Shown here one piece after another: positions 9,829-19,496 of a stretch of DNA of 64,000 nt. The position numbers and the translations under genes were made by a program. Under the pieces are notes generated by a model. The model searched no databases and was not told the DNA's origin. It worked only from the letters and a program-made list of their open reading frames with translations. The stretch is from contig NZ_JAINDF010000006.1 of the NCBI RefSeq assembly GCF_023006325.1, positions 278,093 through 342,092 of the forward strand, given 5' to 3'. Source of the stretch: Kordiimonas marina (GTDB taxonomy: Bacteria > Pseudomonadota > Alphaproteobacteria > Sphingomonadales > Kordiimonadaceae). The stretch's first letter is position 1. Each line of letters opens with the position of its first letter.

Positions 9829-10569
9829 ATGACTGAAACCAACCTTCAACCCGCTATCATTCTCGTGCGGCCGCAGCTTGGCGAAAATATCGGCAAGGCG
9901 GCGCGGGCGATGCTGAACTTCGGCCTGACCGAGATGCGGCTTGTCGCCCCGCGGGACGGCTGGCCCAACCCGGCGGCAGGCCCTACCGCGTCCGGCGCCG
10001 ATCAGATCCTTGATGATGCGCAGGTATTCGAGACGGTCGCTGACGCGATTGCCGACTGTACCCATGTTTATGCCGCCACCGTGCGGGACCGCGATATGCC
10101 GAAACCGGTGGTGACGCCGCGGGAAGCCGCAGGCCAGATGCATGAGATCATCAGGGCCGGGTCGCGCCCCGCTATCCTGTTCGGGCCGGAACGCGCCGGG
10201 CTTACCAATGACGATGTTTCGCTGGCCGATACGGTGCTCACCGTGCCGGTGAATCCGGGGTTCGGTAGCCTGAACCTTGCCCAGGCGGTCATTCTGGCGG
10301 CGTATGAATATTACCAGCACGGTAATGAAACCCCTGCCTACCAGCCGTCCCACCCGGAAGGCGCCGCGAACAAGCAGGAACTTCTGGGCCTGGTGGAGCA
10401 TATCGAAACGGAGCTTGGCAAACGCGGTTTCTTCCGCAGCGAAGACCGCCGCGAAACCCAGGTCAGGATGATCCGTAACCTGATCCAGAATGCGCACTTC
10501 TCCTCACAGGAAGTGCAGACATTGCGCGGTATCGTCAAATCGCTGACCCTGGAACCCTTTGAGCGCTAG
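9829..10569 (+). CDS. trmJ: TrmJ-type tRNA (cytidine/uridine-2'-O-)-methyltransferase, SPOUT family
   Basis: A 246-residue TrmH/SpoU-class methyltransferase. Motif 1 is LVRPQLGENIGKAARAM, motif 2 is AILFGPERAGLTNDD and motif 3 is VPVNPGFGSLNLAQAV, which together form the knotted SAM-binding fold. A C-terminal helical extension (LVEHIETEL, RRETQVRMIRNL, LRGIVKSL) matches TrmJ, which methylates ribose at position 32 of tRNA. The exact target is inferred by similarity. It begins 3 bases after cysS. Confidence 0.88.
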   Translation: MTETNLQPAIILVRPQLGENIGKAARAMLNFGLTEMRLVAPRDGWPNPAAGPTASGADQILDDAQVFETVADAIADCTHVYAATVRDRDMPKPVVTPREAAGQMHEIIRAGSRPAILFGPERAGLTNDDVSLADTVLTVPVNPGFGSLNLAQAVILAAYEYYQHGNETPAYQPSHPEGAANKQELLGLVEHIETELGKRGFFRSEDRRETQVRMIRNLIQNAHFSSQEVQTLRGIVKSLTLEPFER

Positions 10570-10682
10570 GCCTTTCCGCTCTTTCCGCTCTTGCCGTTCA
10601 TCTGCTGTACAGCGTCTTTCGTTTTTAATCGCACCCGGTTAGAGTGTGGCTGACTTCACCGTGAGAGGGAGAGGAAGACCGA

Positions 10683-11342
10683 ATGTCATTTCTGGGCATG
10701 ATCGCGATTGTCGCCACCCTGTTTCAGGGTGGGGTTGATGCCACGGGGACGGCTATCGCCCGTCCGCTCGGTGAAGCGCATGAGGACCCGTCGACAGGTA
10801 ACTACTATCAGATATTCCAGTTTTACGGCCCTAAACCCTACACGTGGGCCCATGCCAAACATATGGTGCACGGCTATATCTATGAAGGCCGGGTAGGGCA
10901 GCTTGCTTCGGTCAAGACGCTGGAAACCCATTATTTCCTGCTGCTCCAGTTCCCGGAAATGCGCAAGCACAAAACCTGGATCGGCCTCAGTGCCCAGTGT
11001 AATGAGCAAGCCGACCTGGAATGGCTCGACGGCACGAAGCTGGAGGATACCAATTTCCGGGCCTGGGCCGCGGATGCGCAGCGGAAGATCAGCCGGACCT
11101 GCCGTGACCACCGCTTGAGTGGCAATATCTACCCGATCTATTACATGCCGGACGCATTTGGCGTGCGCTGGGAAATGGGCCAGTCAAACACCGACATCGA
11201 ATATATGGTGGTCGAATTCCCGAAATCTGAGGACCCGAAAGCCGCCGGCCAAAAATCCGACAGTAAAGACAAGCCGGAGGGGGCTAAGGATTCAGGCACG
11301 AAAAAACCGGCAGACGACAAAGGGCCATCTGCCGGTCGGTAA
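10683..11342 (+). CDS. Secreted C-type-lectin-like domain protein
   Basis: A 219-residue protein with an N-terminal hydrophobic signal-like segment (residues 1 to about 24, MSFLGMIAIVATLFQGG). The body resembles a C-type lectin fold: the early YEGRVGQLASVKT segment, the hallmark WIGLSAQCNEQ, then LEWLDGTKLEDTNFRAW and a late YMVVEFP strand. The calcium-binding EPN/QPD and WND triplets were not seen, so sugar binding is not assured. Residues about 182-219 are a Lys/Asp/Pro-rich disordered tail. A GAGGGAGAGGAAG ribosome site precedes the ATG. The tail-coding DNA also contains the terminator of the convergent hemB gene. Confidence 0.72.
   Translation: MSFLGMIAIVATLFQGGVDATGTAIARPLGEAHEDPSTGNYYQIFQFYGPKPYTWAHAKHMVHGYIYEGRVGQLASVKTLETHYFLLLQFPEMRKHKTWIGLSAQCNEQADLEWLDGTKLEDTNFRAWAADAQRKISRTCRDHRLSGNIYPIYYMPDAFGVRWEMGQSNTDIEYMVVEFPKSEDPKAAGQKSDSKDKPEGAKDSGTKKPADDKGPSAGR
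11301..11335 (-). terminator. hemB terminator located inside the convergent lectin-like gene
   Basis: Read on the minus strand, an 8-bp perfect stem (CCGGCAGA / TCTGCCGG, 11335-11307) with a 13-base loop is followed by six T (11306-11301). It ends hemB transcription about 20-55 bases after its stop. The same DNA encodes the disordered tail of the plus-strand gene. Confidence 0.85.
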
Positions 11343-11354
11343 CGGGACCGTTTC

Positions 11355-12440
<1,086 letters not shown>

Positions 12441-12593
12441 CTACAAAAAGGCAAGGGGGCCTGTCACGCTTTGTGATAATTTTGCGTGCAATTTTGATCG
12501 AATTTTAGCATTAACAAAGCATTAGGACTTGTCGCACACAGTGTCATGCACAAGATTCGACGAAAAATCGTCCTAAATTCAGGCAGGTTTAAT

Positions 12594-13073
12594 ATGAGCA
12601 GCTACGATTTTAACGACCCGAAGTTCCTATTCCTGGACATATTGTCCCTGGTGGAACGTCTGCACCGGCGCCTTCTTGATGTTCTCAAGAACCATCTTGA
12701 GCATATCGGCAAGAACGACCTGAACCCGGTTCAAGCGCTTCTTCTGCATAACGTGGCGGACCATGAAATGACCGCGGGCGAGCTGAAGACCCGGGGCTAT
12801 TACCAGGGGTCCAACGTCTCCTATAACCTCAAGAAACTGGTGGAAATGGGCTATCTGCGCCATGAACGCTCGGATTATGATCGCCGTGCCGTCCGTATTT
12901 CGCTGACCGACAAGGGCTACGAAATCCGTGACGTGATCGACGGCCTTTATGAGCGCCAGCTTGAGGAACTGCTGCAGGATGACCTTATCTCGCACGACGA
13001 GCTGAAGCACCTGCGCAAGAACCTCAGGAACCTGGAACGCTACTGGTCCGACAAACTTCATTTCGGTCTTTGA
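12594..13073 (+). CDS. ldtR: LdtR-type MarR family transcriptional regulator
   Basis: A 159-residue winged-helix regulator. The block VERLHRRLLDVLKNHLE, VQALLLHNVADHEMTAGEL, TRGYYQGSNVSYNLKKLVE and YDRRAVRISLTDKGYE, ending with NLERYWSDKL, matches LdtR of rhizobia and Liberibacter. LdtR controls an L,D-transpeptidase and stress tolerance there. The open frame extends upstream to 12546, but the ATG at 12594 is preferred because GCAGG lies before it and residue homology begins there. It is divergent from hemB and upstream of hemA. Whether it regulates haem genes here is unknown. Confidence 0.85.
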   Translation: MSSYDFNDPKFLFLDILSLVERLHRRLLDVLKNHLEHIGKNDLNPVQALLLHNVADHEMTAGELKTRGYYQGSNVSYNLKKLVEMGYLRHERSDYDRRAVRISLTDKGYEIRDVIDGLYERQLEELLQDDLISHDELKHLRKNLRNLERYWSDKLHFGL

Positions 13074-13208
13074 CTTTAGGCAAGAACCTGCTCATCGGTT
13101 TTTCCTATATCTGTGTGCGACAATTTCGACGCTGGACTGCAACACCAGCATTGCGTTAAAGGAATCCCACCGCTAAAATCCGGTGGTAAGCAGCAGACGG
13201 ATACCGTG

Positions 13209-14429
13209 ATGGATTACGAAAAGATTTTTGCCGACGCGATTGGGGCCATTCGCGAAGAAGGCCGTTATCGGGTCTTTGCAGATATTTCGCGGGAGCGGGG
13301 CAACTTCCCCCGAGCGCTTCGGCATGACGCAGGCGATAACGCCCGGTCGATCACGGTCTGGTGCTCCAATGATTATCTCGGTATGGGCCAGCACCCGAAG
13401 GTGCTTGAAGCCATGCACAAGGCGCTGGATGAAACCGGCGCTGGGGCAGGCGGAACCCGCAATATCGCTGGGAATAACCACTATCACGTCCTCTTGGAAC
13501 AGGAACTTGCCGACCTGCATGGCAAGGAAGCTGCGCTCCTGTTTACGTCGGGCTACATTTCCAACGAAGCCACGCTGTCGACCGTTGCCAAGGTTCTGCC
13601 GGGCTGCATCATCTTCTCCGATGAGATGAACCATGCCTCGATGATCCAGGGCATCCGCAACAGCGGCGCGCAGAAACATATTTTCCGTCATAACGATCTC
13701 GAGCACCTGGAAGAGCTTCTTAAAGCTGCTGACCCGGATGCGCCGAAGATCATCGCCTTTGAGTCGGTTTATTCGATGGACGGCGATATCGCGCCGATCG
13801 CCAAGATTTGCGATCTGGCCGACAAATATGGCGCCATGACCTATCTGGACGAAGTTCATGCGGTTGGCCTGTACGGCCGTCGTGGCGGCGGCGTGTCCGA
13901 CCGCGACGAGGTTGCTGAGCGTCTGACCATCATTGAAGGCACGCTCGGCAAGGCGTTTGGGGTTATGGGCGGTTATATCGCCTCCTCGAAAACGCTGGTC
14001 GATGTGATCCGCAGCTATGCGTCCGGCTTTATCTTCACCACCGCGCTGAGCCCGGTTCTCGCGGCTGGTGCCCTGGCCAGCATTCGTCACCTGAAGCAAA
14101 GTGGCGCGGAACGCTCGCTGCACCAGGAGCGGGCGGCTGCGCTCAAAGCGCGCCTGAAGGCGGCAAACCTGCCGGTGATGGACTCGGAAAGCCATATCGT
14201 GCCGGTCTTTATCGGGGACCCGATCCTGTGCAAGGATGTTTCCGACCTGCTGCTCAACGAATATGGCATCTATGTCCAGCCGATCAATTTCCCGACGGTG
14301 CCGCGCGGCACGGAGCGCCTGCGCTTCACGCCAGGTCCGCTGCATGACGACACCGCCATGGATGCGCTGGTTGAGGCCCTCAGCGATGTCTGGCAGCGCC
14401 TGAACCTCAAGCGGGCTGTGGGCTGTTAA
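13209..14429 (+). CDS. hemA: 5-aminolevulinate synthase
   Basis: A 406-residue PLP enzyme condensing glycine and succinyl-CoA, the C4 route to haem used by alphaproteobacteria and mitochondria. Recognisable blocks are [69 protein letters not shown] and the PLP lysine in [13 protein letters not shown]. The ORF could start at 13113, but family length and sequence begin at the ATG at 13209 (MDYEKIF). A small DUF6898 gene follows after 20 bases and ends in a shared terminator. Confidence 0.95.
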   Translation: MDYEKIFADAIGAIREEGRYRVFADISRERGNFPRALRHDAGDNARSITVWCSNDYLGMGQHPKVLEAMHKALDETGAGAGGTRNIAGNNHYHVLLEQELADLHGKEAALLFTSGYISNEATLSTVAKVLPGCIIFSDEMNHASMIQGIRNSGAQKHIFRHNDLEHLEELLKAADPDAPKIIAFESVYSMDGDIAPIAKICDLADKYGAMTYLDEVHAVGLYGRRGGGVSDRDEVAERLTIIEGTLGKAFGVMGGYIASSKTLVDVIRSYASGFIFTTALSPVLAAGALASIRHLKQSGAERSLHQERAAALKARLKAANLPVMDSESHIVPVFIGDPILCKDVSDLLLNEYGIYVQPINFPTVPRGTERLRFTPGPLHDDTAMDALVEALSDVWQRLNLKRAVGC

Positions 14430-14449
14430 GAAACCCAGAAAGGGCGCTC

Positions 14450-14671
14450 ATGCCTGAGACTGGTGAAGTTCTCATAGAAATTACGCAGATGGGCAATTCG
14501 GTCCGGGTGTGTGCTGTGTGCACACGGACCGGGACGGAGGTCTCTATCGTCGGGGACCCCCGGGCCAGCAGGCGAGAGCTTGAGATGCTGGCTATGCGCA
14601 AATTGCAGTATGTGATGAACCGGGACGAAAAGAAGCCGGTGGTGGAAAACAAAAAAGGGCTGATCGTTTGA
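14450..14671 (+). CDS. Small conserved alphaproteobacterial protein (DUF6898-like)
   Basis: A 73-residue protein with a compact beta-rich start (EVLIEITQMGNSVRVCAV) and the segment GTEVSIVGDPRASRRELEMLA, then a helix (RKLQYVMNRDEKK). This pattern matches DUF6898, a family of unknown function found in many alphaproteobacteria. AAAGGGCG precedes the ATG. It is probably co-transcribed with hemA (20-base gap). Its stop codon and last codons lie inside the bidirectional terminator hairpin. Confidence 0.75.
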   Translation: MPETGEVLIEITQMGNSVRVCAVCTRTGTEVSIVGDPRASRRELEMLAMRKLQYVMNRDEKKPVVENKKGLIV

Positions 14672-14685
14672 TCAGCCCTTTTTTG
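14651..14685. terminator. Bidirectional terminator between hemA operon and mucR
   Basis: A near-perfect hairpin has arms of about 15 bases, with AAGGGCTGATC as the core of the left arm, around a GTTT loop. It is flanked by an A-run on the left and a T-run on the right, so it can terminate both strands. The left arm overlaps the last codons and stop of the DUF6898-like gene. Confidence 0.9.
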
Positions 14686-14703
14686 TTGGCGATGGGGTGG
14701 CAA

Positions 14704-15111
14704 TTATCGTTTTTTGCCGAGGCCGATTTTCTTTGCGAATTCTGAACGGCGGGCAGCATAGCTTGGCGCCACCATCGGATAATCGGCCGGAAGCCCCCAT
14801 TTGGCCCGATATTCCTCGGGGCTCAGGTCATAGCGCGAGCGCAGATAGCGCTTGAGCATCTTGAGCTTTTTCCCGTCTTCGAGGCAAATGATATAGTCAT
14901 TGGTGTAGGATTTTTTTATGGGAACAGCAGGAGTCTGCTGGTTCGCAGTCGTTTGTTGATCGGTGCCCAAGTTGGTCAGCGTTGAATATACGGTCTTGAT
15001 GACGTCAGGAAGATCGCCGGATGATACCGTATTGTTGCTGACATAAGCGGTGACAATATCAGCCGCTAACCCGAGCATGGAATCAACAATAGTAGTATTA
15101 TCGCCTGACAT
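14704..15111 (-). CDS. mucR: MucR/Ros family transcriptional regulator with altered zinc site
   Basis: A 135-residue regulator of the Ros/MucR family, which bind AT-rich promoters in alphaproteobacteria and control surface, motility and cell-cycle genes. The N-terminal oligomerisation region (VDSMLGLAADIVTAYVSNN) and the C-terminal block CLEDGKKLKMLKRYLRSRY then LSPEEYRAKWGLP are clear. The classical finger is Cys-x2-Cys-x9-His-x4-His. Here the aligned residues are Cys, Asp, Tyr and Tyr, so zinc binding looks lost, as reported for some Mesorhizobium homologues. The upstream region is AT-rich with several T-A steps and may carry its own binding sites. Confidence 0.9.
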   Translation of the reverse strand: MSGDNTTIVDSMLGLAADIVTAYVSNNTVSSGDLPDVIKTVYSTLTNLGTDQQTTANQQTPAVPIKKSYTNDYIICLEDGKKLKMLKRYLRSRYDLSPEEYRAKWGLPADYPMVAPSYAARRSEFAKKIGLGKKR

Positions 15112-15424
15112 TAATTCTATGCTCCGATTTTAATGATACGTTCGGTCCGGTTATTTGCAGCATTTCAATGACAAATTCAACAGCAAATAGTAGTCGTGCC
15201 CAATTTTAATCCTTAATAAACTGTTAATAAATGCATGTTGCAAGTAATCGGCAGTCTTTTCTGTGTCATTACTCAAAACAGTTCGGAATGCGATTCCGTG
15301 TCTTGGGTTCGGGAGATGAGTGTGCTATCCAGACGCCACAGAACCGGCGGCTTCCAGCTCTTTCCGATGCTCCTGGCGTTGCCGAGGTAAGACCCATCAT
15401 CGTTTAGTAAAAAAGGCCATCGCC
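15112..15424. other. Intergenic region between mucR and rpiB
   Basis: No convincing gene lies here. The left half (about 15112-15280) is AT-rich and should hold the minus-strand mucR promoter, possibly autoregulated. A perfect inverted repeat CGGAAT-GCG-ATTCCG lies at 15284-15298. The stretch 15310-15390 is GC-rich and open in frame with rpiB but has no family resemblance. Confidence 0.5.
15284..15298. promoter_or_regulatory. Short palindrome upstream of rpiB
   Basis: Perfect 6-base arms CGGAAT / ATTCCG have a 3-base centre. They lie 127 bases before the rpiB start. It is a possible operator; no known regulator motif was assigned. Confidence 0.3.
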
Positions 15425-15868
15425 ATGACCGCAGAAACCATCGCCGTTGCCAGCGATCACGCAGGGTACGATTTAAAAGAATTTATCAAAGAAGAGCTCG
15501 AAAACCGGGGCTTTGAGGTGCTTGACCTGGGCACGCATGGCCGGGAGTCGGTCGACTATCCTGACTATGGCGCCGCCATGGGCGAAGCCATCGCCAGCGG
15601 CAAGGTGGGGCGCGGTGTTGTCGTCTGCGGTTCGGGTATCGGAATCTCGATTGCGGCCAACCGCAACCCGGCGGTGCGCGCAGCTCTCTGCCAGGACGGC
15701 CTGATGGCGCGTCTTTCCCGCCTGCATAACGACGCCAACGTTTTGGCCCTTGGTGCGCGTCTTATTGGTATTGAGACAGCTAAGGATTGCCTCGACAATT
15801 TCCTGGATACCGATTTTGAGGGCGGCCGCCATCAAAGGCGGGTCGACAAACTCGGTACTTCCAATTAA
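15425..15868 (+). CDS. rpiB: Ribose 5-phosphate isomerase B
   Basis: A 147-residue RpiB/LacAB sugar-phosphate isomerase interconverting ribose 5-phosphate and ribulose 5-phosphate. Motifs seen are ASDHAGYDLKEFI near the N-terminus, GVVVCGSGIGISIAANR with the active-site Cys, and LHNDANVLALGARLIG. The open frame begins at 15320, but homology begins at the ATG at 15425 (MTAETIAVASDH). It is followed after 51 bases by glyA, a pairing common in this lineage. Confidence 0.93.
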   Translation: MTAETIAVASDHAGYDLKEFIKEELENRGFEVLDLGTHGRESVDYPDYGAAMGEAIASGKVGRGVVVCGSGIGISIAANRNPAVRAALCQDGLMARLSRLHNDANVLALGARLIGIETAKDCLDNFLDTDFEGGRHQRRVDKLGTSN

Positions 15869-15919
15869 ACCAGCTTTCAGTTCGCTTCCATCATCCATAG
15901 TGCGCAGGGGTTATTGCCA

Positions 15920-17212
15920 ATGACCACATTTACCCAACCGGGCTTTTTTACCGCCAGCCTTGCCGAAACCGATCCTGAGCTGAAAACCGCCATCGACGGC
16001 GAGCTCAAGCGTCAGCAGGGGCAGATCGAGCTGATCGCGTCTGAAAACATCGTCAGCCGCGCCGTGCTTGAAGCACAGGGCTCGGTTCTGACCAACAAAT
16101 ATGCCGAAGGCTATCCGGGCCGCCGTTATTATCAGGGCTGCCACCATGTCGATATCGCCGAGAACCTGGCGATCGACCGGGCCAAGCAGCTGTTCAATGC
16201 AGGTTTCGTCAACGTGCAGCCGCATTCGGGCGCCCAGGCCAACGGCGCTGTTATGCTGGCGCTCACCAAGCCGGGCGATACCATCATGGGCATGTCGCTC
16301 GATGCTGGCGGTCACCTGACCCACGGGGCCGCGCCTGCCATGTCCGGCAAATGGTACAATGCGGTCCAGTATGGCGTTCGCCGTGAAGACGCGCTCATCG
16401 ACTATGATGAAGTTGCTGCTATGGCGAAGGAGCACAAGCCGGTCCTCATCATCGCTGGTGGCTCGGCCTATCCGCGCTTTATCGATTTCGCCCGCTTCCG
16501 TGAAATCGCAGACAGCGTCGGTGCCTATTTCATGGTCGATATGGCCCACTTCGCCGGCCTCGTGGCCGGTGGCCAGCATCCGAACCCGCTTGAGTATGCC
16601 GACGTTGTCACCACGACGACGCACAAAACCCTGCGCGGTCCGCGTGGCGGCATGATCCTGACCAACCGTGAGGATGTGTCGAAAAAGATCAACTCGGCCG
16701 TATTCCCCGGCCTCCAGGGTGGTCCGCTTGAGCATGTGGTCGCCGCCAAGGCTGTCGCCTTCGGCGAAGCGCTGAAGCCGGAATTCAAAGGCTATGCCGC
16801 GCAGGTGGTCAAGAACGCCAAGGTTCTGGCTGATCGCCTCAAGGAAAAAGGCTTTGATATCGTCTCCGGCGGCACCGACACCCACGTGGTGCTGGTTGAC
16901 CTGCGTCCGAAAGGCCTGACCGGTAAGGCGGCCGACGAAGCGCTGGAGCGCTCGCACATGACCTGTAACAAGAACGGTGTGCCGTTCGATCCTGAGAAGC
17001 CGATGATTACCTCGGGTATCCGCCTGGGGACGCCTGCGGGCACCACGCGCGGCTTCGCGGAAGCTGAGTTCACCCTGATCGCCGACATGATCACCGAAGT
17101 GCTCGACGGCCTGGCTGCGAACCCGGAAAATAACGAGGCTGCTGAAGCCAGCGTCCGGGCAAAAGTCGCTGATCTCTGTGAACGCTTCCCCATCTATAGT
17201 GATTTGGGCTAA
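15920..17212 (+). CDS. glyA: Serine hydroxymethyltransferase
   Basis: A 430-residue PLP enzyme converting serine plus tetrahydrofolate to glycine and methylene-tetrahydrofolate. Visible blocks are [38 protein letters not shown], the HxxGLV region [12 protein letters not shown] and the PLP lysine in [14 protein letters not shown]. The ATG at 15920 has AGGGG 9 bases upstream and is preferred over an in-frame TTG at 15914. Glycine made here also feeds ALA synthase (hemA). It lies 80 bases before nrdR. Confidence 0.96.
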   Translation: MTTFTQPGFFTASLAETDPELKTAIDGELKRQQGQIELIASENIVSRAVLEAQGSVLTNKYAEGYPGRRYYQGCHHVDIAENLAIDRAKQLFNAGFVNVQPHSGAQANGAVMLALTKPGDTIMGMSLDAGGHLTHGAAPAMSGKWYNAVQYGVRREDALIDYDEVAAMAKEHKPVLIIAGGSAYPRFIDFARFREIADSVGAYFMVDMAHFAGLVAGGQHPNPLEYADVVTTTTHKTLRGPRGGMILTNREDVSKKINSAVFPGLQGGPLEHVVAAKAVAFGEALKPEFKGYAAQVVKNAKVLADRLKEKGFDIVSGGTDTHVVLVDLRPKGLTGKAADEALERSHMTCNKNGVPFDPEKPMITSGIRLGTPAGTTRGFAEAEFTLIADMITEVLDGLAANPENNEAAEASVRAKVADLCERFPIYSDLG

Positions 17213-17292
17213 GCTAGCCCCAACTGCTGGGGGTGGGCGTGCGCGGCCACCCTCCAGACTTAGTACATCAGGGGGCTATGTAAGGGGGCATT

Positions 17293-17784
17293 ATGCGCTG
17301 TCCGTTTTGCCAGAACGACGACACACAGGTTAAAGATTCACGGCCAACCGAAGATAAGTCGGCGATCCGGCGTCGGCGTTTCTGCCCGGCGTGCGGGGCC
17401 CGCTTTACCACATTTGAACGCGTACAGCTGCGTGAGCTGACGGTGGTCAAAAAGTCCGGGCGGCGGGTGCCGTTCGAACGCGAGAAGCTTGAACGCTCGC
17501 TCGATATCGCGCTCAGGAAACGGGCGGTCGAACCCGACCGGGTCGAACGTATGATCAACGGTATCGTCAGGCGCCTTGAATCGATGGGTGAAAGCGATAT
17601 CGATTCCGATCACATCGGCAAACTGGTGATGGAGGGTCTCGAAAGCCTCGACCAGGTAGCCTATGTCCGCTATGCCTCGGTCTACCGTAACTTCCGTGAA
17701 GCATCAGACTTTGAAAAATTCCTCGGCAAAATGGGCGGTACGGAAGACGATTTCCATGACGAGGAGTATCGCGAGGAGTCCTGA
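17293..17784 (+). CDS. nrdR: NrdR transcriptional repressor of ribonucleotide reductase genes
   Basis: A 163-residue regulator with the N-terminal zinc ribbon [17 protein letters not shown] and [12 protein letters not shown] (two CxxC pairs), followed by the ATP-cone domain ([20 protein letters not shown]). It senses nucleotide pools and represses ribonucleotide reductase operons. A GGGGGC element precedes the ATG. Its stop is directly followed by the GTG of ribD, the conserved nrdR-rib-nusB order of proteobacteria. Confidence 0.95.
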   Translation: MRCPFCQNDDTQVKDSRPTEDKSAIRRRRFCPACGARFTTFERVQLRELTVVKKSGRRVPFEREKLERSLDIALRKRAVEPDRVERMINGIVRRLESMGESDIDSDHIGKLVMEGLESLDQVAYVRYASVYRNFREASDFEKFLGKMGGTEDDFHDEEYREES

Positions 17785-18882
17785 GTGACCGATACCGCGA
17801 AGCTCGACCAGCGTTTCATGCGTCACGCCCTGTCCCTGGCGGGGCGGGGCCTTGGCCGCACGGCACCCAACCCTGCGGTTGGCTGCGTCATTGTCAAAAA
17901 TGGTGTCATTATTGCGCGCGGGCATACCATGCCCGGCGGTCGCCCCCATGCCGAGCGTGTCGCGCTCGACCAGGCGGGGGAGGCGGCACGCGGCGCCACG
18001 GCCTATGTCTCCCTTGAACCCTGTTCCCATACCGGCAAAACCGGCCCGTGCGCGGATGCGCTGATAGATGCAGGCATTGCCCGTGTGGTTGTCGCGGTCG
18101 GCGATCCGGACCCCCGGGTGTCGGGGGACGGCATCGCCAAGCTCAAGGCTGCGGGCATCGATGTTACCGAAGGTGTTGAAGAAGCGGCCGCGGACGCGCT
18201 CAATGCCGGCTTTTTCCTGAAAGTGACGGAAGGGCGTCCGCTCTTTACCCTCAAGATGGCAACCTCGGCCGATGGCCGTATCGCGCTCGCGTCGGGGGAA
18301 AGCAAATGGATCACTGGGGCTGAAGCCCGCCAGGCCGGGCATATGCTGCGGGCGACACATGACGCCATCCTCATCGGCGCAGGAACCGTGCTGGCGGACA
18401 ATCCGGCGCTCGATTGCCGGATCGCCGGCCTTGAGGACCGCTCTCCTGTGCGTGTGATCCTGGATGGCCGTTTGCGGACGCCGGTTCATAGCAAACTTGT
18501 CGCCACCGCAGGCGATATCCCGACCTGGATCGTGACGGATAAGGCCCATGCGGACCGGTTCGACCAATATGAAGACTGGGGCGTTGACGTCATCGCGCTG
18601 GATGACCCGCATGACATACAGGCGGTCGCGCAAGCGCTGGGGGACCGGGGGCTGACACGAGTGCTGATCGAAGGCGGCGGGCAGGTTCATGCCTCCTTTC
18701 TGAAGGCGGGGCTGGTCGACCGGGTCGCCCATTTCATCGCGCCCAAGCTGATCGGCGGCGACGGTGTCGCGGCGATTGCGTCTTTGGACCTTGCCAGCCT
18801 TGGGGCAGCGCCCCATCTTAAACTCAAACATATTCGGCGGCTCGGGCCGGATATCCTTGCATCCTATGAGAAGGCGGAGTAA
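17785..18882 (+). CDS. ribD: Bifunctional riboflavin deaminase/reductase RibD
   Basis: A 365-residue two-domain enzyme carrying out the second and third steps of riboflavin synthesis. The N-terminal deaminase has the zinc motif PHAERVAL and EPCSHTGKTGPC. The C-terminal reductase begins near residue 150 (LKMATSADGRIA) and includes VLIEGGGQVHASFL. The start is a GTG directly after the nrdR stop with no gap, implying coupled translation. The reading frame is intact. No FMN riboswitch precedes the cluster. Confidence 0.94.
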   Translation: MTDTAKLDQRFMRHALSLAGRGLGRTAPNPAVGCVIVKNGVIIARGHTMPGGRPHAERVALDQAGEAARGATAYVSLEPCSHTGKTGPCADALIDAGIARVVVAVGDPDPRVSGDGIAKLKAAGIDVTEGVEEAAADALNAGFFLKVTEGRPLFTLKMATSADGRIALASGESKWITGAEARQAGHMLRATHDAILIGAGTVLADNPALDCRIAGLEDRSPVRVILDGRLRTPVHSKLVATAGDIPTWIVTDKAHADRFDQYEDWGVDVIALDDPHDIQAVAQALGDRGLTRVLIEGGGQVHASFLKAGLVDRVAHFIAPKLIGGDGVAAIASLDLASLGAAPHLKLKHIRRLGPDILASYEKAE

Positions 18883-18891
18883 CTGAGGCCC

Positions 18892-19491
18892 ATGTTTACA
18901 GGGATAGTCACAGATGTAGGCCGCGTGCGCGCGGTGGAAGGCGATGCGGACAAGCGTGTCACCATTGAGACCGCCTATGATATGGGCCGTGTTGAAATCG
19001 GTGCATCGATCGCCTGTGAAGGCGTGTGCCTGACGGTTGTCGACAAGGGCGATGGCTGGTTCGCCGCCGATGTCTCCGCTGAAACCCTGAAGGTCACCAA
19101 CCTGGGCGACTGGAAGGTTGGCAGCCTCGTCAACCTCGAGCGTTCCTTGAAGCTTGGGGACGAAATGGGCGGTCATATCGTCACCGGTCATGTGGACTGT
19201 GTCGGTACCATTGCCCGGTTCGAGACCTTGGGTGAATCCATTGTGATGGATGTGGCCGTTCCCGCGTCCCTTGGCACCTTCGTGGCCCAGAAGGGCAGTG
19301 TTGCGGTCAATGGTGCGTCGCTCACCGTCAACAGCGTGGCGGACGAGGGTGATATCACCCGCTTTTCCATCAATCTCATTCCTCATACCCAGGCTGTCAC
19401 CAGCTTCCGTGCGAGCAAGGAAGGCGACCGGGTGAATGTGGAGTTTGACATTCTGGCGCGTTATGTCGCGCGCCTGCAGATAAAAGGCTAA
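18892..19491 (+). CDS. ribE: Riboflavin synthase alpha subunit
   Basis: A 199-residue enzyme that dismutates two lumazines into riboflavin. It shows the internal duplication of the family: MFTGIVTDVGRV at the start of the first barrel and GGHIVTGHVDCVGTI starting the second, with SIACEGVCLTVV and SVAVNGASLTVN as the two matching substrate-site segments. It begins 9 bases after ribD and ends 5 bases before ribB. Confidence 0.95.
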   Translation: MFTGIVTDVGRVRAVEGDADKRVTIETAYDMGRVEIGASIACEGVCLTVVDKGDGWFAADVSAETLKVTNLGDWKVGSLVNLERSLKLGDEMGGHIVTGHVDCVGTIARFETLGESIVMDVAVPASLGTFVAQKGSVAVNGASLTVNSVADEGDITRFSINLIPHTQAVTSFRASKEGDRVNVEFDILARYVARLQIKG

Positions 19492-19496
19492 CGGTC

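Noticed and set aside
8380..10497. A 705-codon open frame on the minus strand across gltX, cysS and trmJ
   Set aside because: It is antisense to three certain genes, has no recognisable domain and reflects the codon bias of GC-rich DNA. Similar shadows at 17704-19521 and 34861-37110 were rejected for the same reason.
17213..17292. Possible FMN riboswitch before the riboflavin genes
   Set aside because: The gap before nrdR is only 80 bases, and none of the conserved RFN-element segments were recognised. The gaps between the rib genes are 0-35 bases.
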